64,000 nucleotides of DNA from Streptomyces tauricus (GCF_014650955.1 NZ_BMVY01000007.1:1-64000), one strand, 5' to 3'; shown: positions 18,336-31,506, counted from the first letter of the stretch. Program-made: numbers and translations. The notes: generated by a model not told the origin, from the sequence alone.

Positions 18336-19094
18336 TCACCCTCCCGACGGCTCCGGCTGCCAGCCGAGGGCCCGGGAGATACCGCGCGCCGCGAGCCGTA
18401 CGGCGGGTATCAACGCCGGTGTCTGCGCGCCCCGCTCGGGTACCACGACCGACACCGCCGCGGTCACCGGGCCGCCCGGGCCGCGTACCGGAGCCGCCAC
18501 CGACAGCGCGTCCTCGGTGATCTGACGGACACTCACCGCCACGCCGGAGCGCCGGACTTCGGCGAGTACGCGGCGCAGGGCGGCCGGGTCCGTGATGGTG
18601 TGCGGGGTGAAGGCGGCGAGCGGACCGCCGCAGTACGTCTCCTGGAACGCCGGTTCGCAGTGGGCGAGCAGCGCGAGTCCCACCCCGGTCGCGTGCAGCG
18701 GCCAGCGCGCGCCCACCTGGATCCTCACGCCGACGGCCGAACGGCCGGAGATCCACTCGATGTAGACGACCTCGGAGCCGTCGCGGACGGCCAACTGCAC
18801 GTTCTCGTGCGTGGCTTCGTAGAGGTCCTCCAGGTATGGCAGCGCGATCTGCCGCAGGGCGAGCCCGCGCGGGGACAGCGCCGCGAGTTCCCACATCCGA
18901 AGACCCACGTGGTAGATCCCGTCCGCGTCGCGTTCCAGGGCGCCCCAGTCGGTGAGCGCGCCCACGAGCCGGTGTGCGGTGGTGAGGGAGAGCCCGGCCC
19001 GGCGGCTGATGTCCGTGAGGGTGAGCGCCGGGTGGTCGTGGTCGAAGGCGGCGAGCACGGCCAGCAGGCGGTCGGGCGCGGACAGGGAGGTCAT
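18336..19094 (-). CDS. IclR-family transcriptional regulator
   Basis: A 252-residue regulator with an N-terminal winged helix (LTLTDISRRAGLSLTTAHRLVGAL, about 25-48) and the IclR effector domain (about 80-245). The effector domain has WISGRSAVGVRIQVGARWPLHATGVGLALLA, the family's ligand-pocket region. It starts 13 bp after the MarR-type gene and so is probably cotranscribed with it. Both are divergent from the SDR-hydrolase-ligase-hydratase operon. IclR proteins often sense aromatic or central-metabolite acids, so control of that operon is likely but not shown. Confidence 0.92.
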   Translation of the reverse strand: MTSLSAPDRLLAVLAAFDHDHPALTLTDISRRAGLSLTTAHRLVGALTDWGALERDADGIYHVGLRMWELAALSPRGLALRQIALPYLEDLYEATHENVQLAVRDGSEVVYIEWISGRSAVGVRIQVGARWPLHATGVGLALLAHCEPAFQETYCGGPLAAFTPHTITDPAALRRVLAEVRRSGVAVSVRQITEDALSVAAPVRGPGGPVTAAVSVVVPERGAQTPALIPAVRLAARGISRALGWQPEPSGG

Positions 19095-19107
19095 GGGCCG
19101 CGCCGCT

Positions 19108-19578
19108 CTACGAGCCGGAGTCGAGCTCGGTCTCGGCGATGCGTCGCAGCAGCGTGTGCAGGAGTTCCCGCTCGGCGGGGTCGAGAGGTCCGAGCAGGTC
19201 GTCCGTCACGCGCAGTCCCGCTTCGTCGGTGTCGCGCAGGAAGGCGCGCCCGTCGGCGGTCAGGACGACGGTGCGGCTGCGGCGGTCGTCGGGGGAGGGG
19301 CGGCGTTCGGCGAACCCGAGCTTCTCCAGGTCGTCGACCAGGCCGACGATCGCGCTCGGGTCGTAGCCGAGTCGCGAGCTGAGTTCCCGCTGGAGTGCGC
19401 CTTCGGAGGTGGCCAGGAAACGCAGCAGCGCGTAGTGCCGCAGCCGCAGCCCCGACTCCTGCAGGAACGAGTTGAACATCTGCCCCGAGCGCAGGCCCAT
19501 CCGGTACAGGAGGTAGCCGGTGTCCGCGTGCAGTCCGCGCATCCACGGTTCCTGGGCGTCGATCGGCGCGGCGTCCAT
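19108..19578 (-). CDS. MarR-family transcriptional regulator (CouR-like candidate)
   Basis: Winged-helix regulator of about 156 residues. The MarR fold covers about 15-145, with the recognition helix region EGALQRELSSRLGYDPSAIVGLVDDLEKLG and the wing FAERRPSPDDRRSRTVVLTADG. The start is uncertain: the ATG at 19578 lacks a clear ribosome site, and an upstream in-frame start (19683) would give 191 residues. It is divergent from an operon whose gene set matches p-hydroxycinnamate degradation, where the Rhodococcus regulator CouR is a MarR repressor that responds to the CoA thioester. A palindrome overlapping the divergent promoter is its likely operator. Confidence 0.88.
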   Translation of the reverse strand: MDAAPIDAQEPWMRGLHADTGYLLYRMGLRSGQMFNSFLQESGLRLRHYALLRFLATSEGALQRELSSRLGYDPSAIVGLVDDLEKLGFAERRPSPDDRRSRTVVLTADGRAFLRDTDEAGLRVTDDLLGPLDPAERELLHTLLRRIAETELDSGS

Positions 19579-19702
19579 GGGCGAGCGGTCGGTGACATGC
19601 GGCTGGCGGGCGATGGCGGGCTCCCTGGTCGTGGCCCCGGGAGGGGCTCGGTACTGCGTCCGTACGGGACCAGCATGGCGCACAGATCGGGCAGCAACAC
19701 TA

Positions 19703-19731
19703 TTGACGTCAACAATTATTGTCCTTAGCTT
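19703..19731 (+). promoter_or_regulatory. Promoter of the SDR operon overlapped by TTGACGTCAA palindrome
   Basis: TTGACG (19703-19708) and TAGCTT (19726-19731) are spaced by 17 bp, a good match to the housekeeping sigma factor consensus. The -35 lies inside the perfect palindrome TTGACGTCAA (19703-19712). It is followed by the near-palindrome ACAATTATTGT (19712-19722), which fills the spacer. On the other strand AGGACA and TAGTGT, also 17 bp apart, could form the divergent promoter for the MarR gene. One repressor bound here could block both. Confidence 0.65.
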
Positions 19732-19835
19732 CGATCTCGTTCACCGCCGACTGGCCCACCGACGGCCCCGTCAACCATTCAGCCGCCCGGCCGCCCCGGC
19801 CGTGCCGGCCGTTCCGTTTCCCGAAAGGACCCCCC

Positions 19836-20756
19836 GTGTCCAGCATCGATCTCACCGGCAAGGTCGCCGTGGTCACCGGCTCCGGCCGTGGCCTCGGCCT
19901 GGCCTACGCGCACGCCCTCGCCGCCGCCGGTGCCTCCGTGGTCGTCAACGACGTGGACGAGACCGTCGCCGAGCAGGCGGTCGAGGCGATCACCGGCGCG
20001 GGCGGCACCGCCGTGGCCGAGGTGGTCGCGGTCGGCACCGCCGAGGCCGCGGACCGTCTGGTGGGCCGCGCGGTCGAGGAGTTCGGCCGCCTCGACGTCC
20101 TCGTCACCAACGCGGGCATCCTGCGCGACAAGGTCCTGTGGAAGATGACGGACGACGACTTCGACGCGGTGATCACCACCCATCTGAAGGGCACCTTCAC
20201 CTGCGCCCGCGCCGCCGCCGTACGCATGCGGGAGCAGGGCGGGGGCGGCACGCTGATCCTCGTCGGCTCGCCCGCCGGGCAGCGCGGCAACTTCGGCCAG
20301 ACCAACTACTCCGCCGCCAAGGCCGGTATCGCCGCCATGGCCCGTACGTGGTCGATGGAGCTGGCCCGGGCCGGCATCACCGTCAACGCGATCGTGCCGG
20401 TGGCCGCGACCGCGATGACCGAGACCATTCCGGCCTTCGCCCCCTACATCGAGGCCATGCGGCAAGGCGCACCGCTGCCGGACTTCCTGCGCAGGGGCGA
20501 GGGCTTCGGCACCCCCGAGGACTGCGCCGCCCTCGTCCCGTTCCTGGCCTCCGAGGCCGCCCGCGGAGTGACCGGCCAGGCCATCGGCATCGGCGGCGAC
20601 CGGGTGGCCCTGTGGTCCCACCCCCAGGAGATCAGGGCCGCGTACGCCGACGGCGGCTGGACCCCCGAGGCACTGGCCGACGTCTGGCACACCTCGGTCG
20701 GCGCCGAACCGCAGACGGTCGGCATCCCCGCGCCCAAGGCTCCGGAGGCGTCATGA
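19836..20756 (+). CDS. Short-chain dehydrogenase/reductase (CouN-like candidate)
   Basis: NAD(P)-dependent oxidoreductase of 306 residues. The Rossmann motif TGSGRGLGLAYA is near residue 14, followed by NAG and the catalytic Ser (LVGSPAGQRGN) and YSAAK (Tyr/Lys). The C-terminus is extended by about 50 residues compared with the core family, as in multifunctional (MFE-like) hydroxyacyl-CoA dehydrogenases. The GTG at 19836 has GAAAGGA 8 bp upstream. It is the first gene of a four-gene operon and overlaps the amidohydrolase by 4 bp. The inferred role is oxidation of a beta-hydroxyacyl-CoA formed by the hydratase. Confidence 0.88.
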   Translation: MSSIDLTGKVAVVTGSGRGLGLAYAHALAAAGASVVVNDVDETVAEQAVEAITGAGGTAVAEVVAVGTAEAADRLVGRAVEEFGRLDVLVTNAGILRDKVLWKMTDDDFDAVITTHLKGTFTCARAAAVRMREQGGGGTLILVGSPAGQRGNFGQTNYSAAKAGIAAMARTWSMELARAGITVNAIVPVAATAMTETIPAFAPYIEAMRQGAPLPDFLRRGEGFGTPEDCAALVPFLASEAARGVTGQAIGIGGDRVALWSHPQEIRAAYADGGWTPEALADVWHTSVGAEPQTVGIPAPKAPEAS

Positions 20757-21640
20757 CCCTCTCGATGAATGTCGACGACCTGGTCGCCATCGACGTCCAC
20801 ACCCACGCCGAGGTCTCCTCCAAGGGCACGTCCTCGCTCGACGACGACCTGCACGCGGCGTCCAGCGCCTACTTCAAGGTCGAGGGCAAGCGGAAGCCGA
20901 CCCTGGAGGAGACGGCCGCGTACTACCGGGAGCGGCGGATGGCCGCCGTGATCTTCACGGTCGACGCCGAGTCCGCGACCGGCACCGCACCCGTCCCGAA
21001 CGAGGAGGTCGCCGAGGCCGCCGCCGCCAACCCGGACGTACTGATCCCGTTCGCCTCCATCGACCCCTTCCGCGGGAGGGCGGGCGTGAAGCGGGCCCGC
21101 CGGCTGGTCGAGGAGTACGGGGTGAAGGGCTTCAAGTTCCATCCCAGCGTCCAGGGCTTCTTCCCCAACGACCGTTCCGTGGCGTACGAGTTGTACGAGG
21201 TCATCGAGGAGACCGGCGCCATCGCCCTCTTCCACACCGGCCAGACCGGCATCGGCGCGGGTGTGCCCGGCGGGGGTGGCATCCGGCTCAAGTACTCCAA
21301 TCCGCTGCACGTCGACGACGTGGCGGCGGACTTCCCGCATCTGAAGATCATCCTGGCGCATCCGTCCTTCCCCTGGCAGGACGAGGCCCTCGCGGTCGCC
21401 ACGCACAAGCCCGGGGTCCATATCGACCTGTCCGGCTGGTCGCCCAAGTACTTCCCTCCGCAGCTCGTGCAGTACGCGAACACCCTGCTCAAGGACAAGG
21501 TGCTGTTCGGCTCCGACTACCCGGTCCTCACCCCGGACCGGTGGCTCGCCGACTTCGCGAAGCTGCCTGTCAAGGACGAGGTCCGGCCGAAGATCCTCAA
21601 GGAGAACGCGGCCCGGCTGCTCGGCCTCACCAAGCCATGA
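20753..21640 (+). CDS. Amidohydrolase-superfamily hydrolase (CouO-like candidate)
   Basis: A 295-residue TIM-barrel hydrolase of the amidohydrolase_2 type (ACMSD-related). It has the metal-binding DVHTHAEV near residue 14, GFKFHPSVQGFFPND, ALFHTGQTG, LAHPSFPWQDEAL and the terminal FGSDYPVLTPDRW with the catalytic Asp. Some aromatic acyl-CoA pathways use an enzyme of this fold instead of a thiolase to cleave the beta-ketoacyl-CoA hydrolytically, as reported for CouO of Rhodococcus jostii. GGAGG stands before the ATG, which overlaps the SDR stop. No thiolase gene is nearby, which supports that reading. Confidence 0.86.
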   Translation: MTLSMNVDDLVAIDVHTHAEVSSKGTSSLDDDLHAASSAYFKVEGKRKPTLEETAAYYRERRMAAVIFTVDAESATGTAPVPNEEVAEAAAANPDVLIPFASIDPFRGRAGVKRARRLVEEYGVKGFKFHPSVQGFFPNDRSVAYELYEVIEETGAIALFHTGQTGIGAGVPGGGGIRLKYSNPLHVDDVAADFPHLKIILAHPSFPWQDEALAVATHKPGVHIDLSGWSPKYFPPQLVQYANTLLKDKVLFGSDYPVLTPDRWLADFAKLPVKDEVRPKILKENAARLLGLTKP

Positions 21641-21670
21641 CCGGACTCACCGAGCCGTAAGGGGTATGGC

Positions 21671-23227
21671 ATGCGCAACGAGGGACTGGGGTCGTGGCCC
21701 GCCCGCCGGGCACGCAAGACCCCCCACCGCACCGCCCTGATCCACCACGACACCACCTCCATCCATCAAGACACCGCCCTGATCGAGCACGGCACGGCAC
21801 TCACGTACGAGGGCCTGTACGAGCGCACCACCCGCCTCGCCCATGCCCTGCGCGCCCGCGGGGTGCGCCGCGGTGACCGGATCGCCTACCTCGGCCCGAA
21901 CCACCCCTCCTACCTGGAGACCCTGTTCGCGGCCGGCACGCTCGGCGCGGTCTTCGTCCCGCTCAACACCCGCCTCGCCGGGCCCGAGATCGCCTACCAG
22001 CTCATCGACTCCGGCGCGAAGGCCCTCGTGTACGGGGCGGCGTTCGAGGGGCTGGTCGCCGGGCTGCCGGGCAACTGCGATGTGCGTACGTACGTCGAAG
22101 TGGGCGCAGAGTACGACCAGTTGCTCGCGTCGGCCTCCGGCGAGGCGATCGACGAACCCGTCACGGCCGACGACACGTGCGTCATCATGTACACCTCGGG
22201 TACGACGGGCCGGCCCAAGGGCGCGATGCTCACCCACGGCAATCTGACGTGGAACGCCGTCAACGTCCTCGTCGACCAGGACCTGATCGCGGACGAACGC
22301 GCGCTGGTGTCGGCCCCGTTGTTCCACACGGCCGGACTGAACATGCTGACGCTCCCCGTCCTCCTCAAGGGGGGTACCTGCGTCCTCGTCGAGGCCTTCG
22401 ACCCGGCGGCCACGCTCGACCTGGTCGAACGGCACCGGATCACCTTCATGTTCGGCGTGCCCACCATGTTCGAACAGGTGGCCCGCCAGCCGCGCTGGGC
22501 CGAGGCCGACCTGTCCTCGCTGCGGATGCTCAGCTGCGGGGGCTCACCCGTACCGACCCCGCTCATCGCCGCCTACCAGGAGCGGGGCCTCACCTTCCTC
22601 CAGGGCTACGGCATGACCGAGGCCTCGCCGGGCGTGCTCTTCCTGGACGCCGAGCACGCGGTGACCAAGGCGGGCTCGGCGGGCGTGCCGCACTTCTTCA
22701 GCGACGTACGCGTCGTACGGCCCGGCCCCGCCCCGAACGAGGTCGCCGACGTCGGCGAGACCGGTGAGATCGTCGTGCGCGGGCCCCATGTCATGCCCGG
22801 CTACTGGGGGTTGCCCGACGAGACGGCGGCGGTGTTCAGCGACGGGTGGTTCCGCAGCGGGGACGCCGCCCGGATCGACGAGGACGGTTACGTCACCGTC
22901 GTCGACCGCATCAAGGACATGATCATCTCGGGCGGCGAGAACGTCTATCCCGCCGAGATCGAGGACCGGCTCCTCACCCACCCCGGCATCGCCGAGTGCG
23001 CGGTCATCGGCGTGCCCGACGAGAAGTGGGGGGAGGTGCCGCGCGCGGTCGTCGTGCCGCGCGAGGGCGTCGAACTGGACCCCGACGAAGTCCTCGCGTC
23101 CCTCACCGGACACCTCGCCAAGTACAAGATCCCGAAGTCGGTGGTACTCGCGGACGAACTCCCGCGCACGGCCTCGGGAAAACTCCTCAAGTCCCAGGTC
23201 CGCAAGCACTACGGCACGGACTCCTGA
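21671..23227 (+). CDS. Acyl-/aryl-CoA synthetase (AMP-forming; CouL-like candidate)
   Basis: Activates a carboxylic acid to its CoA thioester through an acyl-adenylate. The 518-residue protein has the ANL motifs YTSGTTGRPKGAMLTHGN, QGYGMTEASPG, GWFRSGDAARIDEDGY and DRIKDMIISGGENVYPAEIE, and the C-terminal catalytic lysine segment RTASGKLLKS. AAGGGG lies 7 bp before the ATG. It is 30 bp downstream of the amidohydrolase gene in the same operon. In the proposed pathway it makes hydroxycinnamoyl- or phenylpropanoyl-CoA; the sequence alone cannot distinguish an aromatic from a fatty-acid substrate. Confidence 0.91.
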   Translation: MRNEGLGSWPARRARKTPHRTALIHHDTTSIHQDTALIEHGTALTYEGLYERTTRLAHALRARGVRRGDRIAYLGPNHPSYLETLFAAGTLGAVFVPLNTRLAGPEIAYQLIDSGAKALVYGAAFEGLVAGLPGNCDVRTYVEVGAEYDQLLASASGEAIDEPVTADDTCVIMYTSGTTGRPKGAMLTHGNLTWNAVNVLVDQDLIADERALVSAPLFHTAGLNMLTLPVLLKGGTCVLVEAFDPAATLDLVERHRITFMFGVPTMFEQVARQPRWAEADLSSLRMLSCGGSPVPTPLIAAYQERGLTFLQGYGMTEASPGVLFLDAEHAVTKAGSAGVPHFFSDVRVVRPGPAPNEVADVGETGEIVVRGPHVMPGYWGLPDETAAVFSDGWFRSGDAARIDEDGYVTVVDRIKDMIISGGENVYPAEIEDRLLTHPGIAECAVIGVPDEKWGEVPRAVVVPREGVELDPDEVLASLTGHLAKYKIPKSVVLADELPRTASGKLLKSQVRKHYGTDS

Positions 23228-23264
23228 CAACACCTCCCGAGCACGTCTACTGAAGGACAGCCAC

Positions 23265-23720
23265 ATGACCATGACCGTGAACGGTGTCGACGAACTCAGG
23301 AAGCTCGCGGGCGGTGACCTCGGCACCAGCGAGTGGATCGAGGTCACCCAGGAACGGATCAACACCTTCGCCGATGCCACGGGCGACCACCAGTGGATCC
23401 ACGTGGACGCGGAGAAGGCCGCGGAGGGCCCGTTCGGGGCGCCCATCGCGCACGGCTATCTCACCCTGTCACTCTTCATCCCGCTCTTCACCGAACTGCT
23501 GGACGTCCAAGGCGTGACCACAAAGGTCAACTACGGCCTGAACAAGGTGCGGTTCCCCGCCCCGGTCCGAGCCGGCTCCCGAATCCGCCTGTCCGCAAGC
23601 CTGGCGGCGGTCGAGGACGTACCGGGCGGAGTACAGATCACGGTCAACGGCACGATCGAGATAGAGGGCACCCAGAAACCGGCCGCGGTACTGCAGAGCT
23701 TGTCGCGGTTCTACGTCTGA
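23265..23720 (+). CDS. MaoC-like (R)-specific enoyl-CoA hydratase (CouM-like candidate)
   Basis: Hot-dog-fold protein of 151 residues with the hydratase-2 motif ADATGDHQWIHVD (catalytic Asp and His) and FGAPIAHGYLTLSL. It hydrates an enoyl-CoA to the beta-hydroxyacyl-CoA. GAAGGAC lies upstream of the ATG, which is followed by a second Met two codons on. It is the last gene of the operon. With the ligase, dehydrogenase and hydrolase it completes a logical order of activation, hydration, oxidation and cleavage, shortening a side chain by two carbons. Confidence 0.9.
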   Translation: MTMTVNGVDELRKLAGGDLGTSEWIEVTQERINTFADATGDHQWIHVDAEKAAEGPFGAPIAHGYLTLSLFIPLFTELLDVQGVTTKVNYGLNKVRFPAPVRAGSRIRLSASLAAVEDVPGGVQITVNGTIEIEGTQKPAAVLQSLSRFYV

Positions 23721-23751
23721 GGGGGGGTGTTCGGTGCGGGTGCGCTGTGGC

Positions 23752-23786
23752 TGGGCGCGCAGTTCCCCGCGTCCCTGGCGGGCGCC
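23752..23786. repeat. Single GTTCCCCGCGTCCCT interspersed repeat between convergent genes
   Basis: One copy in plus orientation, GCGCGCAGTTCCCCGCGTCC, followed by CTGGCGGGCGCC. It occupies most of the 67 bp between the stops of the MaoC gene and the convergent PaaX-like gene, so it may also act as their shared terminator. It belongs to the family seen at 15.86-16.29, 24.70-24.83 and 45.95-46.08 kb. Confidence 0.7.
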
Positions 23787-23787
23787 G

Positions 23788-24615
23788 CTAGCGCGGCTGC
23801 CGTACCGGGACCAGGTCCAGGAGGTGGTCCGCCGACTGCTGGGCAAGGGGGGTCAGGCGGGCGTACACCGTCCGGAACGTTCTCTCGGCCCGGTCGGCGG
23901 GCCAGTTGTCCGGGAGGTGTTTGACCGGTAGGCGTGGGTCGCGGCGGACGACCTGGAGCCACTGCGTCGACAGGCGCAGCCGTAGCGCGAGGGCCTCGTC
24001 GGTGTCGGGCTCCGCCGTCTCCCAGCGCTGCCAGCGGTGGACGAACGCCTCGTAGCGCGTGGCGAGTTCGTCCAGTTCCCAGGTCTCCTCGATCATCGCG
24101 CCGATGTCCATACCGGCGTCCGCGTGGGCGCGGAAGATCTTCACGTGGGCCGACAGGCCGAGCTCGGCGACGAGTCCGGAGACATCGGTCTCGCCGGGCG
24201 CGATCCACAGCCCGCCGAACAGCGGACCGAAGCCGTTCCACGTCAACTGGGCCCGCAGGTCGTGCCGTTGGCGCTGCCAGGACTCGGGCAGTGAGAAGCC
24301 CAGCAGGGTCCAGGTGCCGTCCCACCGGCGGTTGACGGCCCCCTCCTCCCAGATCCGCTGCTCCCCGTCCCGCAGCACGGCCTCGGAACGCTCGGTCAGT
24401 CCGAAGTACATCCGGCGTCCCTCGCGCTGCCGCCGCAGCAGGTCGCGGCCGACCATGCGCGTCAGCGTGGAACGGGTCGCGTGCTCGCCGACGCCCGCGC
24501 GCCCGAAGACGTCGATGACGCTCCCCGAATACACGCAGACGTCCCGGCCGAGCACCTGATCGCCGAGAAAGGACAACATGAGGGACTGGGGCCGCAGCAC
24601 CTCGTCACTGGTCAC
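23788..24615 (-). CDS. PaaX-family transcriptional regulator
   Basis: About 275 residues. An N-terminal PaaX winged helix opens with LRPQSLMLSFLGDQVLGRD and includes GVGEHATRSTLTRMVGRDLLRR. A central ferredoxin-like domain (WDGTWTLLGFSLPES) and a C-terminal PaaX_C region (WELDELATRYEAFVHRW) follow. PaaX regulates phenylacetate degradation and binds phenylacetyl-CoA; relatives sense other aryl-CoA esters. It is convergent with the acyl-CoA operon. The start is a GTG at 24615; another GTG three codons upstream is possible. It is the third regulator flanking this small catabolic locus. Confidence 0.88.
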   Translation of the reverse strand: MTSDEVLRPQSLMLSFLGDQVLGRDVCVYSGSVIDVFGRAGVGEHATRSTLTRMVGRDLLRRQREGRRMYFGLTERSEAVLRDGEQRIWEEGAVNRRWDGTWTLLGFSLPESWQRQRHDLRAQLTWNGFGPLFGGLWIAPGETDVSGLVAELGLSAHVKIFRAHADAGMDIGAMIEETWELDELATRYEAFVHRWQRWETAEPDTDEALALRLRLSTQWLQVVRRDPRLPVKHLPDNWPADRAERTFRTVYARLTPLAQQSADHLLDLVPVRQPR

Positions 24616-24700
24616 CCGCCCCACGGTACGCCCGCCGATCAGCCCACGACCAGGTAGTACACCCCGACGGCCGCCCTGGCACCGGGCCCGTGTCCTTTTT

Positions 24701-24830
24701 GGGGGCGCGGGGAACGGCCCAGTCTTTCGCCTGTCCAGGGGCGCGGGCAACGGTGCAATCTTGCGCCCCTCAGGGGCGCGGGGAACGGCGCGATCTTTTG
24801 CCTTTCAGGGGCGCGGGGAACTGCGCGGCC
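24701..24830. repeat. Four tandem GGGGCGCGGGGAAC repeats, period 35-36 bp
   Basis: Inverted-orientation copies of the interspersed repeat start at 24701, 24737, 24772 and 24807. The variable spacer words CTTTCGCCTGTC, ATCTTGCGCCCCTC and ATCTTTTGCCTTTC are related to one another. The period is half of that seen at 15.9-16.3 kb. The array sits in the 281-bp gap between the divergently oriented start of the PaaX-like gene and the stop of the PHP hydrolase gene. No gene is visible in the gap. Confidence 0.82.
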
Positions 24831-24896
24831 AGCCGCAGCGCACCCGCACCCGCACCCGCACCCGACAACACACCCCAGGGCCCCGCCCCGGCGGCG

Positions 24897-26609
24897 TCAC
24901 CGCCCCCCGACCACCTCCACGAACACCGGGTTCGAGTAGAACCACGTGTCGACCCACGGATCCCCGTCCCCCGGCGCGTGCGCCACCGGCCCGTGCGGGT
25001 CCACGGACGCGCCCAGGTACCCCGCCCCGTGCCGATTCCCGTCACTCCCGCGCAACCGCACATAGAAGGACTCGTCCCCGGCGACCACCGGAACCCGCAA
25101 GGTGTACGTCCCCTTGCGTCCGGACACGTCCGCCGTATGGACGACCTTCGTGTCGGGCGCCCGCCAGGCATCCCGGTCGCCGGCCGGCCCCCGTACCGCC
25201 CCGCGGATCACATCGACATGGGCCAGTTCGGGCACGATGCCGTGCGGGTTGGCGCGCGAGGCCGTCGTCACGGTGATCTGCAGCGTGAGCCGGTCACCCG
25301 CGCGGACCCGCAGGCGCCCGCCCAGAGTGACCCCCCGCCCGCCGTCACGGTCCCGCTTCAGCCGTACGTCGAGACCGTCCAGCAGATGCCCGTGGTCGAG
25401 CCAGACCCGGCCCGCGCGCAGCCCCGCCATCACCGCGCGGTAGCCGTAACGGGTGACACCGACATGCGTGCGGCTGAACTGGCCGGGCCAGAAGTCACCG
25501 CCGGGCTGCGGCTCGCCCGTGTTCACCGGGTCGGGCAGCCGGCCCGTGTTGTCGAAGTTCTGCCCGGCCGGCCAGGCCCCGTTCTTCCAGGTGTCGAACA
25601 CCACCCGGTGCACATCGGAGTTGGTGGTGATGGTGAACAGCTTGCCCTCGGCGAGCATGGCGTCCCACATGCCGCCGACGGTGGCCGTCATCCAGTCGAA
25701 CCCGCCGTAGGTGACATACGCGTCCGCCGGATAGCCCGGCCAGGAATCCGCCGAGGGCTTGTTCTCGTACTCGCCGCGGATGGACGTCGGACCGCGCCAG
25801 CCGGGGATGGCACCGCCCTGGGCGCCGGGCGCGCCCTCCATGCCGATCATGATCTCGGGGGCCGCGTCCCGCCAGCCCCGTATCTCGTGCGGGGAGTCGA
25901 TGCCGAGCCGCGAGGGGTGGTTGGCGAAGACCAGTACGTCGTCCACGTACCCCGAACGCCGTTGCGCGGCAAGCCACTTGATGGCCGCGACGGCGTGCGC
26001 CTCGTTGCGCGGGGTGTCCGGATGGGTGGGCCCGCCGGCTGTGTAGCCGAGCAGCTTGCCGTCGTACGCCAGCTCGAACCGCGTGAGCAGGTCCACCTCG
26101 TGGCGGCCCGGCGCCGCGAAGATCGTGCAGTGCTCGGCGCCGGGGATGTACCACTCCAGGCCCTGGAAGATCAGCTGACGCGGGTTGGCGGCGCGCGCCT
26201 TGAGGATCTCCTGGTGCTCCAGTGCGGCCCCGTACTTGGCGTGCCCGACGTTCGAGTGCTCGTTGAACACCATCCAGTCCAGGCCGTACTTCGCACCGGC
26301 CCGGGCGACCTGGTCGAACGTGTACTTCGCGTCATGGCTGTAGACGGAGTGCACGTGGTGGTCGCCGACCAGGTAGGCCAGCCGAGGATCGTCGCCACCA
26401 AGACCCCGGCCCCGGTCCCGCTCCTGGTCCCGGCCCTGGGAGGCCGCCGCCGCGGGCGTCGCGAGCGGACCGGCCGCGAGGGCGGTACCGAAGGCCGCCC
26501 CGAACAGCCCCGCCTGGCGCAGGAGCCCACGACGGGAGACACCCTGCGCGTCGAGCGAGGCGGGGGAGACGGAAGGGTCGGCCCAGTCGGGCAACTGCTG
26601 CTCGGTCAT
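24897..26609 (-). CDS. Tat-exported PHP-domain metallohydrolase (CehA/McbA-like)
   Basis: A 570-residue secreted enzyme. It has a twin-arginine signal (SRRGLLRQAG then a hydrophobic stretch to about residue 55). A PHP domain starts with VGDHHVHSVYSHD and continues with VFNEHSNVGHA, FQGLEWYIPG, FANHPSR and TTNSDVH, which together supply the metal-binding His/Asp/Glu set. A C-terminal beta-rich region of about 170 residues follows. CehA/McbA enzymes hydrolyse carbamate esters; other PHP enzymes are phosphoesterases or phosphodiesterases. It lies 84 bp after the beta-galactosidase gene on the same strand and may belong to the sugar operon. Confidence 0.87.
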   Translation of the reverse strand: MTEQQLPDWADPSVSPASLDAQGVSRRGLLRQAGLFGAAFGTALAAGPLATPAAAASQGRDQERDRGRGLGGDDPRLAYLVGDHHVHSVYSHDAKYTFDQVARAGAKYGLDWMVFNEHSNVGHAKYGAALEHQEILKARAANPRQLIFQGLEWYIPGAEHCTIFAAPGRHEVDLLTRFELAYDGKLLGYTAGGPTHPDTPRNEAHAVAAIKWLAAQRRSGYVDDVLVFANHPSRLGIDSPHEIRGWRDAAPEIMIGMEGAPGAQGGAIPGWRGPTSIRGEYENKPSADSWPGYPADAYVTYGGFDWMTATVGGMWDAMLAEGKLFTITTNSDVHRVVFDTWKNGAWPAGQNFDNTGRLPDPVNTGEPQPGGDFWPGQFSRTHVGVTRYGYRAVMAGLRAGRVWLDHGHLLDGLDVRLKRDRDGGRGVTLGGRLRVRAGDRLTLQITVTTASRANPHGIVPELAHVDVIRGAVRGPAGDRDAWRAPDTKVVHTADVSGRKGTYTLRVPVVAGDESFYVRLRGSDGNRHGAGYLGASVDPHGPVAHAPGDGDPWVDTWFYSNPVFVEVVGGR

Positions 26610-26693
26610 GGTTGGAAGAGTCCCTCTGGGCTCGATGGGTCAGCGGTTCGACAACGGGGGTAAGGCCAAAAACGCGTTCAGGGCAGCTGCGGG

Positions 26694-31505
<4,812 letters not shown>

Positions 31506-31506
<1 letters not shown>

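Noticed and set aside
18229..18894. Upstream extension of the histidine kinase to 631 residues
   Set aside because: It runs antisense-like through the IclR gene frame; the ATG at 18228 has a clear ribosome site.
24701..24830. Possible CRISPR array with 36-bp period
   Set aside because: The core is only about 15 bp, the spacers are related to each other and too short, and the same core is spread elsewhere as single copies.
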